Source of the DNA: DATGLE01 sp035294325
GTDB lineage: Bacteria > Chloroflexota > Ktedonobacteria > Ktedonobacterales > Ktedonobacteraceae
NCBI GenBank assembly: GCA_035294325.1
Contig: DATGLE010000197.1
Span: 1 to 25,705, forward strand
DNA length: 25,705 bases
Direction: 5' to 3'
The notes under the pieces were generated by a model. That model did no database searches. It had not been told where the DNA came from and worked only from the letters and a program-made list of their open reading frames with translations. This document shows, piece by piece, positions 14,092 to 21,523 of this stretch. The position numbers were made by a program, and so were the translations under genes. Within the stretch, counting starts at the first letter, position 1. Each line of letters starts with the position of its first letter.

Positions 14092-15182
14092 TCTTGCGCG
14101 GCTCCTCCGCGCGAGTGCCCGGATACATGATAGTAGAAAGGATCGCCTTCAACGATTGAACCCCGCTGCACGACGCTCCCGCTTGCAGCGGACTTGTAGA
14201 TGCCCGTAATCAACTCGAAGGTAGGGCGTACATCGGGCGTGCCAGATAAAGGTCGAACATGGCGGTCCAGGCTGTCCAGCAGATAGGCAAGCTGCGTTGC
14301 ATGCGAGGCAGGCTGATCCCCGGCAGATTCGCGCCAGAGTGCCGCCACAGAGGCATCCTGCATCGATGACGGCTGCGAAAAACGCCAGTTAGCATTGGTA
14401 TAACTATAGAGCGCCGTCAATTCGACAGACGCCTTCTGAAAGTCGAAGCGCAGATAGGTCTCCTCGCGCGGAGAGAGCACACTATTCACAATACTGCCCA
14501 GCGCACCGTTCTTGAAGCGCAGCACGGCAAGTGAAACATCCTCTACTTCTATCGCGCGGTCAAGCGTCGCGGTCATAGCGCTCACCTCTTCCCAGTCACC
14601 CAGCAGCCACACGAAAAGATCCATGGCGTGAATGCCGTGCCCCATTGTCGGCCCTCCGCCCTCGGTTGACCACTTGCCGCGCCACGGCACCTGGTAGTAC
14701 GCGTGGTCGCGATACCACGTCGTCTGACAGAGGCCGACCAGAGGCCGCCCGAACGCCTCTATTTGAATCAGCCGCTTGAGATGCTGCGCTCCCGAGCCGA
14801 AGCGCCACTGGAAGACGCTGCTGCAATATCTGCCCGTGCGCTGCTCGATGGCAGCGATGTGGTCAAGCTGCGCGAGCGAGGTGCAGAGAGGCTTTTCGCA
14901 CAATACGTGGGCACCAGCTTCCAGCGAGCGAACAACCAGATCGTAGTGGCTGTCCGGCGGCGTGGCGATATGGACGAGATCGGGCCGCTCCCGCTCCAGC
15001 ATCTCCCCCGCATCCGTGTAACTGCGCGGAATGCCGTATTTCGCGCTGAAAGCTTCAACTCTCTCGCGCAGAACATCTACCGCCGCTACCACCTCGGCCC
15101 GCCCCTTCATCTCATCGAGCGCGCGCATATGGTAGTTCGCGATAGCGCCGGTGCCAACGATGGCGACGCGGTAGCGCGTCAT
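14085..15182 (-). CDS. Gfo/Idh/MocA family NAD(P)-dependent oxidoreductase
   Basis: A 365-aa cytoplasmic dehydrogenase that most likely oxidises or reduces a sugar, inositol or sugar derivative. The N-terminal Rossmann fold starts with VAIVGTGAIA (residues 6-15). The family signature EKP is at 96-98 (K97, catalytic lysine), and HAMD at 185-188 fits the HxxxD catalytic/substrate motif. The C-terminal beta-sheet domain is complete to about residue 350. The start at 15182 (MTRYRVAIVG) follows AAGGAG by 8 nt and gives a clean Rossmann start. The last residues (SRGGAAQEV) are encoded by repeat-like GC palindrome sequence and the stop lies within hairpin H4, so the tail may have been rewritten by a repeat insertion. 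It lies between the CUT1 permeases and the enolase-superfamily gene. Confidence 0.93.
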   Translation of the reverse strand: MTRYRVAIVGTGAIANYHMRALDEMKGRAEVVAAVDVLRERVEAFSAKYGIPRSYTDAGEMLERERPDLVHIATPPDSHYDLVVRSLEAGAHVLCEKPLCTSLAQLDHIAAIEQRTGRYCSSVFQWRFGSGAQHLKRLIQIEAFGRPLVGLCQTTWYRDHAYYQVPWRGKWSTEGGGPTMGHGIHAMDLFVWLLGDWEEVSAMTATLDRAIEVEDVSLAVLRFKNGALGSIVNSVLSPREETYLRFDFQKASVELTALYSYTNANWRFSQPSSMQDASVAALWRESAGDQPASHATQLAYLLDSLDRHVRPLSGTPDVRPTFELITGIYKSAASGSVVQRGSIVEGDPFYYHVSGHSRGGAAQEV

Positions 15183-15215
15183 AAACGATGCTCCTTTCCA
15201 CACTTCAAGCGGGAT

Positions 15216-15314
15216 GGTTAAGGGCAGCCTCCCTTAACCGGGGGCACGGGGGGTGTCCCCCGAAAAAATATATTCTATTTTTGTGCGCGCTGGCTGCGCC
15301 AGCGCGCACAAAAA
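15216..15314. repeat. Chain of three hairpins between CUT1 permease 2 and the oxidoreductase
   Basis: Three consecutive stems fill this gap. GGTTAAGGG/CCCTTAACC (15216-15224 with 15231-15239) has a 6-nt loop. CGGGGGCAC/GTGTCCCCCG (15239-15247 with 15253-15262) has a one-base bulge. TTTTTGTGCGCGCTGGC pairs with its complement at 15278-15294/15298-15314 around loop TGC. The T-run is on the 5' side and the A-run on the 3' side of the last stem on both strands, so it does not make a normal intrinsic terminator. Confidence 0.8.
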
Positions 15315-15317
15315 ACA

Positions 15318-16190
15318 CTATCCTCTGAGTGCGCCAGAGGTCGTCAGGCCCGAGACCAGATAGCGTTCTGCCAGGAGATAGAAGATGATAGCGGGAATCA
15401 TGCATAGAGTGATGTAGGCCATGATAGCGGCCCAGTCGGTCAAATGCTCCGTCTGGAATTGCATGATGCCCAGGGGCAGTGTCCACGTCGACTGATCGCC
15501 GAGCGTCAGCAGTGGCAGGAGGAAGTTATTCCAGCTCGCCACCATGGTGAGCATCGCGATCACCGCCAGCGCCGGGCGTGCCAGCGGCAGCAGCACATGC
15601 CAGAAGAAATCAACCGGCGTGCCGCCATCGATATAGGTGGCATCCTCCAGTTCACGCGGGATGGCCCAGAAGAAGTTGCGCAGGATCAGCACTGTGGCCG
15701 GCACTCCGAAGGCGACCTGCGTTAGAATAACTCCTTGCAGCGTGTTGAGCAGACCGAGGCCGCGCAGCATGATATACAGGGGGAGGATAGCCATCGCAAA
15801 TGGGAACAGGAAGCCGATGAGCAAAAAGTTAAAAACCATCTGCCGGCCAGGGAAATCCATACGCGCAAAGACAAAGGCCGCCGGGCAAGAAATCGCCAGC
15901 AGCAGGACGACCGTCGCCACCGTCACCACTAAACTGTTCCAGAACGACAGCCAGAAAACGGGCTGCGTCACAATACCGGCGAAGTTCTCGAAATGCCAGG
16001 GATTCGGCAGCGCGAAAGGCGCGCTGTTCAGGTCGGCATTCGTCCTGAATCCGCCAAGAATAGCCACCAGCATCGGCACCAGTACAAAGATTGCCACCGC
16101 AACGCAAATAATATAGCGGGGGATCAGCGGGACCGATTTCTGGATGATGCGGCGCTGTGCGAAGCGCCGTTGTTGTACGAGTGCGTACAT
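15318..16190 (-). CDS. Carbohydrate ABC transporter permease 2 (CUT1, MalG-like)
   Basis: A 290-aa inner membrane subunit of a CUT1 sugar importer. A cytoplasmic N-terminus rich in arginine leads to the first membrane segment (about 24-46). Five more segments follow. The ATPase-contact EAA loop is LEDATYIDGGTPVDFFWHVL (181-200). MalG-like signatures include WNSLVVT (84-90) and the C-terminal GLTTSGALRG. GAGGGAGAG precedes the start. It lies 21 nt after the companion permease stop. No MalK/MsmK-type ATPase is encoded here; many Gram-positive and Chloroflexota CUT1 systems share one encoded elsewhere. Confidence 0.95.
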   Translation of the reverse strand: MYALVQQRRFAQRRIIQKSVPLIPRYIICVAVAIFVLVPMLVAILGGFRTNADLNSAPFALPNPWHFENFAGIVTQPVFWLSFWNSLVVTVATVVLLLAISCPAAFVFARMDFPGRQMVFNFLLIGFLFPFAMAILPLYIMLRGLGLLNTLQGVILTQVAFGVPATVLILRNFFWAIPRELEDATYIDGGTPVDFFWHVLLPLARPALAVIAMLTMVASWNNFLLPLLTLGDQSTWTLPLGIMQFQTEHLTDWAAIMAYITLCMIPAIIFYLLAERYLVSGLTTSGALRG

Positions 16191-16211
16191 AGCTCTCTCC
16201 CTCTACTCTTA

Positions 16212-17183
16212 TTATGCTTCTTGCATGGCGATGCTGCTAGCCACATCCCTTTGCATAGCGAAACGCTGATACATCAGCGCGAACACAAAGCAAGTCAGGA
16301 ACATAACTACGCCAATAGCACTGCCGTAGCCCATCGCAAACGCGTTGATGCCGTAGGTGATCAGGTAGGTAGCAAAGACCTCGCTGGCATGGATCGGGCC
16401 GCCATGAGTCATCACATAGATTATGTCGAAGATTTGCAGCGATCCGAGCACCGAGAGTAAAATGCTGAGGCGGATGGTTGTGCCCAGCAGCGGGATGGTG
16501 ATATAACGCGTCACCTGGAGTCCTGTTGCACCATCGACACGCGCAGCCTCGACGATCTCGTCGGGGACGTTCTGGATCGCGGCTGTATAGAGCACCACGT
16601 AGAGGCCGAAGTATTTCCAGACGATCACCACAAAGATGCAGATAAGCGTTATCCTGGGATCGGCCAGCCAGAGTCCCCCCTGAAAGTGTGGGTTCAGAGC
16701 CTGCAAGATCGCGTCGAGCAGCCCACCGTCTGGCCGGTAAATGAACTGCCAGATCACGCCGGCAATGACTTCCGAGATGACAAACGGCATAAAGAAAATG
16801 GCGCGGAAGATCATACCGCCGGGCAACTTCTTGCCGATGACCAGCGATACCAGCAAGGCGAAGGGAAGCTCAATGCACAGGGAGAGCGCAACAATCAACA
16901 GATTGTGGGCAAAGGTTTCCAGGAATACAGGGTTGCTGAAAGCAAGCAGGTAGTTATGCAACCCGACGAAATTCACCAGCGGCTCCAGGCCATCCCAGCG
17001 AAAGAGACTGTAGTAGGCGGCCTGTATGATGGGCACGACAACCAGCACAGTATATAAGATGACGCTGGGCAGCAGGAAGAGCAGTATTATGCTCGCCCGC
17101 CTGATTCTGCTGCGTGCAGGGCTGGCGGGGGGCCGCTCAGACTTGACTTCCGTCTCTGTGGCAGAAGGAGAGATCAACTGCAT
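16212..17183 (-). CDS. Carbohydrate ABC transporter permease 1 (CUT1, MalF-like)
   Basis: A 323-aa inner membrane subunit that pairs with the downstream permease. A polar N-terminus of about 30 residues precedes the first membrane segment (31-55, LLFLLPSVILYTVLVVVPII). The SLFRWDG and FVGLHNYL segments (59-80) are typical of CUT1 MalF-like proteins. The ATPase-contact loop is IVEAARVDGATGLQVTRYIT (210-229). The start at 17183 (MQLISPS) follows AAGGA by about 8 nt. A longer frame from 17219 would begin inside hairpin H7 and is rejected. Its gene follows the CUT1 binding protein across that hairpin. Confidence 0.94.
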   Translation of the reverse strand: MQLISPSATETEVKSERPPASPARSRIRRASIILLFLLPSVILYTVLVVVPIIQAAYYSLFRWDGLEPLVNFVGLHNYLLAFSNPVFLETFAHNLLIVALSLCIELPFALLVSLVIGKKLPGGMIFRAIFFMPFVISEVIAGVIWQFIYRPDGGLLDAILQALNPHFQGGLWLADPRITLICIFVVIVWKYFGLYVVLYTAAIQNVPDEIVEAARVDGATGLQVTRYITIPLLGTTIRLSILLSVLGSLQIFDIIYVMTHGGPIHASEVFATYLITYGINAFAMGYGSAIGVVMFLTCFVFALMYQRFAMQRDVASSIAMQEA

Positions 17184-17217
17184 AGGGATGATCCTTTCAG
17201 CTTTGTTATAAGGCATC

Positions 17218-17258
17218 AACCAGTGTGGGAAGCGAAGGACCGCATTCCCACACTGGTT
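17218..17258 (-). repeat. Hairpin H7 between the CUT1 binding protein and permease genes (14-bp stem)
   Basis: AACCAGTGTGGGAA (17218-17231) pairs with TTCCCACACTGGTT (17245-17258), with an inner GCG/CGC extension across the 13-nt loop. The AGTGTGGGA stretch also occurs in the stem of H1. It sits between the stop of the binding-protein gene and the start of permease 1, a position known from the E. coli malE-malF gap to protect binding-protein mRNA. Confidence 0.8.
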
Positions 17259-17272
17259 TTCAGCTTCCGCGC

Positions 17273-18571
17273 CTAACTGCCCTGCAACGCCGTAGCTGCC
17301 GCCGCCTGCACCTGCTGAGCCACCGCCTGCGGAGTGGTCGTGCCGGCGTACAGGGCCTGCGTACCATCCAGCACAGCGTTCGCTATAGCCGGCGGGAAGT
17401 ACTGGTCGTAGTAGAGCTGGAAGTAGGGGGCATGGGCCACCATATTCTGTACATCCCGAAGCAAGGGATTGGTGAGGGCATCGGAAGCGCCTTTGACCAC
17501 AGGCGTCAGATACCCGGCTTTGCCAAAAGCGCGCTGAACCTGGACGCTGGTGAAGAATTTCAAGAAGTCAACGGCCTCCTGGGGAGCATTTTTGCCGACG
17601 GCGTACCCACCGCCGCCGCCAAAGACATCGTTAGGGTTGCCAGCGCCGCCCTCGACCATGGGGAAGGGGAAGAAGCCAAGATTGAGTGTCTTCCCTTTAG
17701 GCACCTGGCCCTCGTCGGCCGCTGGCGCCCACTGCCCCATCAATTCCATCGCAGCCTTGCCGGTCCCCATCGCCGTGATCTCATCGTTATAGACTGCCCC
17801 CAGAAACCCTTTCTGGAAGGGTTTGAGCGCGATCAGTTCTTGCAGGCGCTGGCCCGCCTCAACAAAAGGCTGGCTGGCAAAACCGGCGCCTTGCTGCGTA
17901 GCTGCCGCGTCAAAACCGGCCTTGCCGCCGATACGGGTAGCCAGATAGGCCCACCAGTAATGGCCCGGCCATTTATCGCCTTCGCCCAGCGCGATAGGGG
18001 TAATGCCCGCGCTCTTCAATTGCTGCACCACCTGCAAAAACTGGCTCCAGGTGGTCGGCAACTGGGTAATGTTCGCCTTGGCGAAGAGATCCTTGTTGTA
18101 GTAGAAAGCAATGCCGCCCATATCCCAGGGCACGCCCCAATTGTGACCGTTCTGAGCGTAGACGTTGAGCGCCGACTGGCTGAACGAATCACCCCAGCCG
18201 CCCTGTAGATCCGGGGTGAGATCCTTCACCAGCCCGGCCTTCGCGTAATTGAAAAGGATACCGCCGCCCCAGCTATGGAAGATATCGGGTGGCTGCCCCG
18301 CCTGCATCACGGTGGCGAGCTTCTGCTTGAATGCCTGGTTTTCGATAATCGTCGTTTTAATGGTGACGTTGGGATGCGCCTTCATATACTGTTTGGCGAC
18401 GTTCTGCCAGTCGGCATTTTGCTTGGCTTGGCCATCAAGGAACCACCAGTTGATCGTCACCTTCTGATTGCCCGTTGTAGAGCCGGTACTGGTATTTCCA
18501 CAGGCCGAAATAGCCAGGGGCGAGGCCAGGACAAGACCTCCCATAGAGGCAAGGAATTCGCGTCGTTTCAT
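17273..18571 (-). CDS. Carbohydrate ABC transporter substrate-binding lipoprotein (family 1, CUT1)
   Basis: A 432-aa extracytoplasmic sugar receptor. The signal MKRREFLASMGG has a twin-arginine-like RREFL start, and the lipobox ISAC puts the lipidated cysteine at residue 24. The mature protein has the family 1 pattern: VTINWWFLDGQAKQNADW near the start, PPDIFHSWGGG (about 95-105), WGVPWDMGGIAFYYNKDLF (about 145-165) and GKAAMELMGQW (about 242-252), which is a common sugar-receptor landmark. Its gene follows LacI 2 and precedes two CUT1 permeases. GAAAGGAG lies upstream of the start. The 185-nt gap to LacI 2 has no strong promoter that I can see, so it may be read through from lacI. The ligand is unknown. 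Confidence 0.95.
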   Translation of the reverse strand: MKRREFLASMGGLVLASPLAISACGNTSTGSTTGNQKVTINWWFLDGQAKQNADWQNVAKQYMKAHPNVTIKTTIIENQAFKQKLATVMQAGQPPDIFHSWGGGILFNYAKAGLVKDLTPDLQGGWGDSFSQSALNVYAQNGHNWGVPWDMGGIAFYYNKDLFAKANITQLPTTWSQFLQVVQQLKSAGITPIALGEGDKWPGHYWWAYLATRIGGKAGFDAAATQQGAGFASQPFVEAGQRLQELIALKPFQKGFLGAVYNDEITAMGTGKAAMELMGQWAPAADEGQVPKGKTLNLGFFPFPMVEGGAGNPNDVFGGGGGYAVGKNAPQEAVDFLKFFTSVQVQRAFGKAGYLTPVVKGASDALTNPLLRDVQNMVAHAPYFQLYYDQYFPPAIANAVLDGTQALYAGTTTPQAVAQQVQAAAATALQGS

Positions 18572-18610
18572 CAGGTTGCCGCTCCTTTCAAATTATGATA
18601 GCCAGGAGTA

Positions 18611-18687
18611 GCCCGTCCTCGGGCAAGGGAACAACCATTGTATGCTGTCAGTGCTTACGGTGCCGCCCTTCACTGCAAGGAGGCACC
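18611..18687 (-). promoter_or_regulatory. Two small hairpins in the LacI 2 to binding-protein gap
   Basis: GCCCG-TCCT-CGGGC (18611-18624) and an imperfect stem GGTGCCGCCCTT/AAGGAGGCACC (18659-18670 with 18677-18687) lie between the LacI 2 stop and the binding-protein start, both transcribed leftward. Neither is followed by a U-tract. They could attenuate or process the lacI-transporter transcript. Function is not established. Confidence 0.35.
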
Positions 18688-18756
18688 ATTATGACGATAC
18701 GACCATACGATAGGATGAGTAGATGAGAAAAGGCGAAGAGATCCCTCCTTTCGTGC

Positions 18757-19818
18757 TTAACTGGAGTGCTCATCTCGCGGAGCCTGACATGACTCGCGCA
18801 GGATCAGTTCGGTAGGCAGTTCGATACGCTCTACTTCGGCTGTGGGTTCGGCAATATAATGCAAGAGGAGCCTGGCGGCGCTGCGCCCCATCTCCTCCAG
18901 AGGTTGGCGCACGGTTGTTAATGCGGGATGGACGTGTGCGGCCTGGGGGATGTCATCGAAGCCGACAATGGAGAGATCTTCGGGGAGACGCCATCCCCGC
19001 TCTCTGGCAGCCTCCATTACGCCAAAGGCCATCATATCGTTCGAGGCGAAAATGGCCGTCGGGGGCTGCGGCAAACTCAGGAGCTGCTGCGCGCACTGAT
19101 AGCCCTGCGGCTGCATGAAATCCCCCTCACGCACCAGAGCGGGATCGAAGGGGATGCCGTGATCCTTGAGCGCCGCCTTATAAGCATCCAGACGCTCACG
19201 AGCACAGCCAAACTCCATGTTGCCGGTAATAAATCCGATGCGGCGGTGCCCCAGGGAAAGCAGATATTTCATCGCGTCATAAGAGCCGCGAAAATTGGTG
19301 GCCGAGATCGCGGGGGCGTTCTGCCCATCGCTGAGATAATCGATGAGTACGTGAGGGAAGCGGCGCTGGCGCAGCGTATCCAGGTACGCGGAGGCGTTGC
19401 GGGGCAAGATCAACAGCAGGCCATCGGCAAGCTTGCGCGTGAGCTTGGTCACGTATGCCGATTCCTTTGTCTTGCGCCGGTGCGTGGTGTAGAGCATAAG
19501 ATCGTAGTTCTCGGCGTCCAGCGCCTCATCGATGCCGCGAATAATCTCGTCCATGTAACTTGTGCTGAGGTAATCGACCAGCAGTCCCACCACGCGCGAG
19601 GCCCCCCCGGCCAGGTTACGCGCCTGCTCGTTGGCGACGTAGCCGAGCTGCGCCATCGCCCGCAGAACACGCTCGCGCTTCTCCGGGCTGACATGATCTT
19701 TGTTATTGATGACGCGTGAGACCGTGGAGTACGAGACGCCGGCCTCGTCGGCAACATCAAATATCGTGACATCGCGCGTCGTCGGATTCATATTCCCACT
19801 GATCGGACTCTTCTTCAC
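18757..19818 (-). CDS. LacI family transcriptional regulator 2
   Basis: A repressor of about 353 aa. The helix-turn-helix VTIFDVADEAGVSYSTVSRV is followed by the hinge (NEQARNLAGGAS) and an effector domain with YLLSLGHRRIGFITG and SIVGFDDIPQA, all standard for the family. The GTG at 19818 is chosen because AAGGGG lies 7 nt upstream. An ATG at 19791 (MNPTTRDVTI) would give 344 aa and is almost as likely. A TTG at 19851 lies inside the operator and is rejected. The gene is divergent from the second binding-protein/GH3/GH30 operon. Palindromes in both promoter regions imply that it represses itself with the leftward transporter operon, and also the rightward operon. Oligosaccharide release is presumed. 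Confidence 0.93.
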   Translation of the reverse strand: MKKSPISGNMNPTTRDVTIFDVADEAGVSYSTVSRVINNKDHVSPEKRERVLRAMAQLGYVANEQARNLAGGASRVVGLLVDYLSTSYMDEIIRGIDEALDAENYDLMLYTTHRRKTKESAYVTKLTRKLADGLLLILPRNASAYLDTLRQRRFPHVLIDYLSDGQNAPAISATNFRGSYDAMKYLLSLGHRRIGFITGNMEFGCARERLDAYKAALKDHGIPFDPALVREGDFMQPQGYQCAQQLLSLPQPPTAIFASNDMMAFGVMEAARERGWRLPEDLSIVGFDDIPQAAHVHPALTTVRQPLEEMGRSAARLLLHYIAEPTAEVERIELPTELILRESCQAPRDEHSS

Positions 19819-19845
19819 AGGCGCACCCCTTCGCGCTTGCTCATC

Positions 19846-19861
19846 TTGCAAGCGCTTTCAA
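19846..19861. promoter_or_regulatory. LacI 2 operator O1 (leftward operon)
   Basis: TTGCAAGCGCTTTCAA is a 16-bp palindrome with one mismatch. It differs at one base from the perfect palindrome at 20037-20052. Its central AAGCGCTT is the classic core of CcpA/GalR/LacI-type operators. It lies just downstream of the leftward promoter, so binding would block the lacI-CUT1 transcript. Confidence 0.82.
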
Positions 19862-19872
19862 TTTCAGAAGCA

Positions 19873-19902
19873 ATGATAACATGCCCTCCTGCTGTCTGTC
19901 AA
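19873..19902 (-). promoter_or_regulatory. Promoter for LacI 2 and the leftward CUT1 operon
   Basis: On the minus strand, TTGACA (complement of 19897-19902) is followed after 18 nt by TATCAT (complement of 19873-19878). The spacing is one base longer than ideal. The operator O1 begins 11 nt downstream. Confidence 0.65.
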
Positions 19903-19996
19903 TCCCTGATGCTGGTATTATGAACGTGGAAGCCACTTTTTCATGTGCTTCACCGGATAAAGAACGCCTTTTCTACCCGAATTGAAGAGGAAAGGG

Positions 19997-20025
19997 TTGA
20001 CATCAATATCGAAATCAGGTATATT
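19997..20025 (+). promoter_or_regulatory. Promoter for the second binding-protein/GH3/GH30 operon
   Basis: A consensus TTGACA (19997-20002), a 17-nt spacer and TATATT (20020-20025) form a strong sigma-70-type promoter. The perfect palindromic operator O2 starts 11 nt after the -10 box, so the site covers the initial transcribed region. Confidence 0.8.
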
Positions 20026-20036
20026 CCTCTTAGACT

Positions 20037-20052
20037 TTGCAAGCGCTTGCAA
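20037..20052. promoter_or_regulatory. LacI 2 operator O2 (rightward operon)
   Basis: TTGCAAGCGCTTGCAA is a perfect 16-bp palindrome with the AAGCGCTT core. Together with O1 (about 190 bp away) it could allow a DNA loop between two repressor dimers, though many LacI relatives act without loops. Confidence 0.85.
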
Positions 20053-20169
20053 GCTCATCGGCGCCATTCTCCTGACGGCGGGAGAACTGAACCCATGTTG
20101 TCCTCTTCATATTTTGTGATCGTCGCATTAGATCATATCGGGCCAGAGATTAGCCTGGGAGGCAGTGAA

Positions 20170-21498
20170 ATGCAAACACAGCAGATATCGCGCCGCACAT
20201 TCCTCACACTGGCAGGCGGGGCTACATTATCAACGGCGCTGGCAGGTTGCCTCGGTGTTGGCAGCAGTCGCACTACATCAACCAGTAGCTCTACCGTCAC
20301 TATCTGGGATATCCGCACGCAGCAGGAGGCGCAGGTTATCCAGAGCGCCACGGCAGCGTTTAACAAAGCGCATCCCGACATTCATGCAACCATCGACTTC
20401 TTCCAGAATGATCCCTACAAACAAAAATTGCAGGTGGCGATGGGAGCGCATAATCCGCCAGATATCTTTTTCGGCTGGGGAGGCGGCATCCTCAAGTCGT
20501 ATATTGACGCTGGCGATGTCTATGATCTGACCTCCGCCCTCAACGCGGATCCTTCCTGGAAGAACAAATACCTGCCCGCCGTGATGTCTGGCGTTACCTT
20601 CGATGGCAAGATCTACGGCGTCCCTAACAGCGGCATGCAGCCGGTGATGTTTTTCTACAACAAGGCCATCTTCGATCAATATCACCTGAACCCTCCCCAG
20701 ACCTGGGGCGACCTGCTGCAAACCATCAATACTTTGAAACAACACAACATCATACCCATCGCACTTGCCGGGGGCAGCAAATGGCCGTATCTGATGTACG
20801 AGGAGTACCTCGTTGATCGCTATGGCGGGCCAGGAGCATTCAACGCCGTGCTTGCTAATCAAAAGGGTTCATGGTCACAGGACGCCTTTATCAAAGCCAA
20901 CACGGCTATCCAACAACTGGTCAGTATGGGCGCCTTTGGCTCCAATTTTGCCTCGGTGATCGCGGATACCAACCAGGACGCCGCGCTGGTTTATACCGGG
21001 AAGGCCGCGATGATGCTCCAGGGCAACTGGAACTTCCCCGTCTTCCTGACCAACGCCGCGCAATTTGTGCAACAGGGCAAGCTCGGCTGGTTCGCCTTCC
21101 CTGCGATTGAGGGCGGCCAGGGCAATGCCGCGGATGTCGCGGGCAACCCCTGTAACTACTATTCCATCTCCTCAACCGCAAAATCCCCTCAGAACTGCAT
21201 CACCTATCTCAAAGAAGTCGTTTTGAACGCCGATGAGATCAAAAAGTATATCGCTCTGGGTGACATACCAGCAGTTCAGGGCATCGGGGACCAGTTAGCG
21301 AGCGCGCAGCACTCCGATTGGCTGCAATTCAACTATAATATGGTGCAGAACGCGCCTCACTTCCAGTTGTCATGGGACCAGGCGCTGCCGCCGCAGCCCG
21401 CTCAGGCGCTGCTCACCAATCTCGATCAGTTGTTCCTGAAACAGATCTCGCCGCAGCAGTTCTCGAACAACATGAACCAGACAATCAGCGCATCGTAG
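20170..21498 (+). CDS. Sugar ABC transporter substrate-binding lipoprotein (family 1), no adjacent permeases
   Basis: A 442-aa family 1 receptor. The signal MQTQQISRRTFLTLAGG contains a good twin-arginine motif (SRRTFL, residues 7-12), and the lipobox LAGC puts the lipidated cysteine at residue 27, so it is probably a Tat-exported lipoprotein. Family landmarks are VTIWDIRTQQEAQ, PPDIFFGWGGG, IYGVPNSGMQPVMFFYNK, GKAAMMLQGNW and a PQPAQALLTNLDQL tail. The start at 20170 follows GGGAGGC by about 6 nt; a frame from 19945 would cross the operator. It is followed by GH3 and GH30 rather than permeases. It resembles the receptor at 17273-18571 in layout, so it may feed the same CUT1 permeases (inference), or permeases elsewhere. 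Confidence 0.94.
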   Translation: MQTQQISRRTFLTLAGGATLSTALAGCLGVGSSRTTSTSSSTVTIWDIRTQQEAQVIQSATAAFNKAHPDIHATIDFFQNDPYKQKLQVAMGAHNPPDIFFGWGGGILKSYIDAGDVYDLTSALNADPSWKNKYLPAVMSGVTFDGKIYGVPNSGMQPVMFFYNKAIFDQYHLNPPQTWGDLLQTINTLKQHNIIPIALAGGSKWPYLMYEEYLVDRYGGPGAFNAVLANQKGSWSQDAFIKANTAIQQLVSMGAFGSNFASVIADTNQDAALVYTGKAAMMLQGNWNFPVFLTNAAQFVQQGKLGWFAFPAIEGGQGNAADVAGNPCNYYSISSTAKSPQNCITYLKEVVLNADEIKKYIALGDIPAVQGIGDQLASAQHSDWLQFNYNMVQNAPHFQLSWDQALPPQPAQALLTNLDQLFLKQISPQQFSNNMNQTISAS

Positions 21499-21523
21499 AT
21501 AATAGGGATGAACCGGGGTGAAA

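Larger units (their letters stand above)
19819..20169. other. Divergent regulatory region between LacI 2 and the second binding-protein operon
   Basis: This 351-nt gap has no gene of its own. It contains a leftward promoter (19873-19902), a rightward promoter (19997-20025), and a 16-bp operator next to each (19846-19861 and 20037-20052). The rightward leader is about 130 nt. Reading through the leader as coding (from 19945) would translate the operator and produce an untypical N-terminus, so the leader is taken as non-coding. Confidence 0.7.

Noticed and set aside
15278..15314. Intrinsic terminator
   Set aside because: The stem is strong but the T-run is on the 5' side and the A-run on the 3' side on both strands, so no U-tract follows the hairpin.
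17225..18208. Plus-strand 327-codon frame
   Set aside because: Antisense to the CUT1 binding protein and starts inside hairpin H7.
18692..18727. Leader peptide with AAGGAGG in the LacI 2 to receptor gap (plus strand)
   Set aside because: Only 11 codons, on the opposite strand to both flanking genes, and the ribosome-binding-like sequence is part of an imperfect palindrome.
19945..20169. 75-residue N-terminal extension of the second CUT1-type receptor
   Set aside because: It would translate the promoter leader and operator O2. The start at 20170 has a good ribosome binding site and begins a normal Tat/lipoprotein signal.
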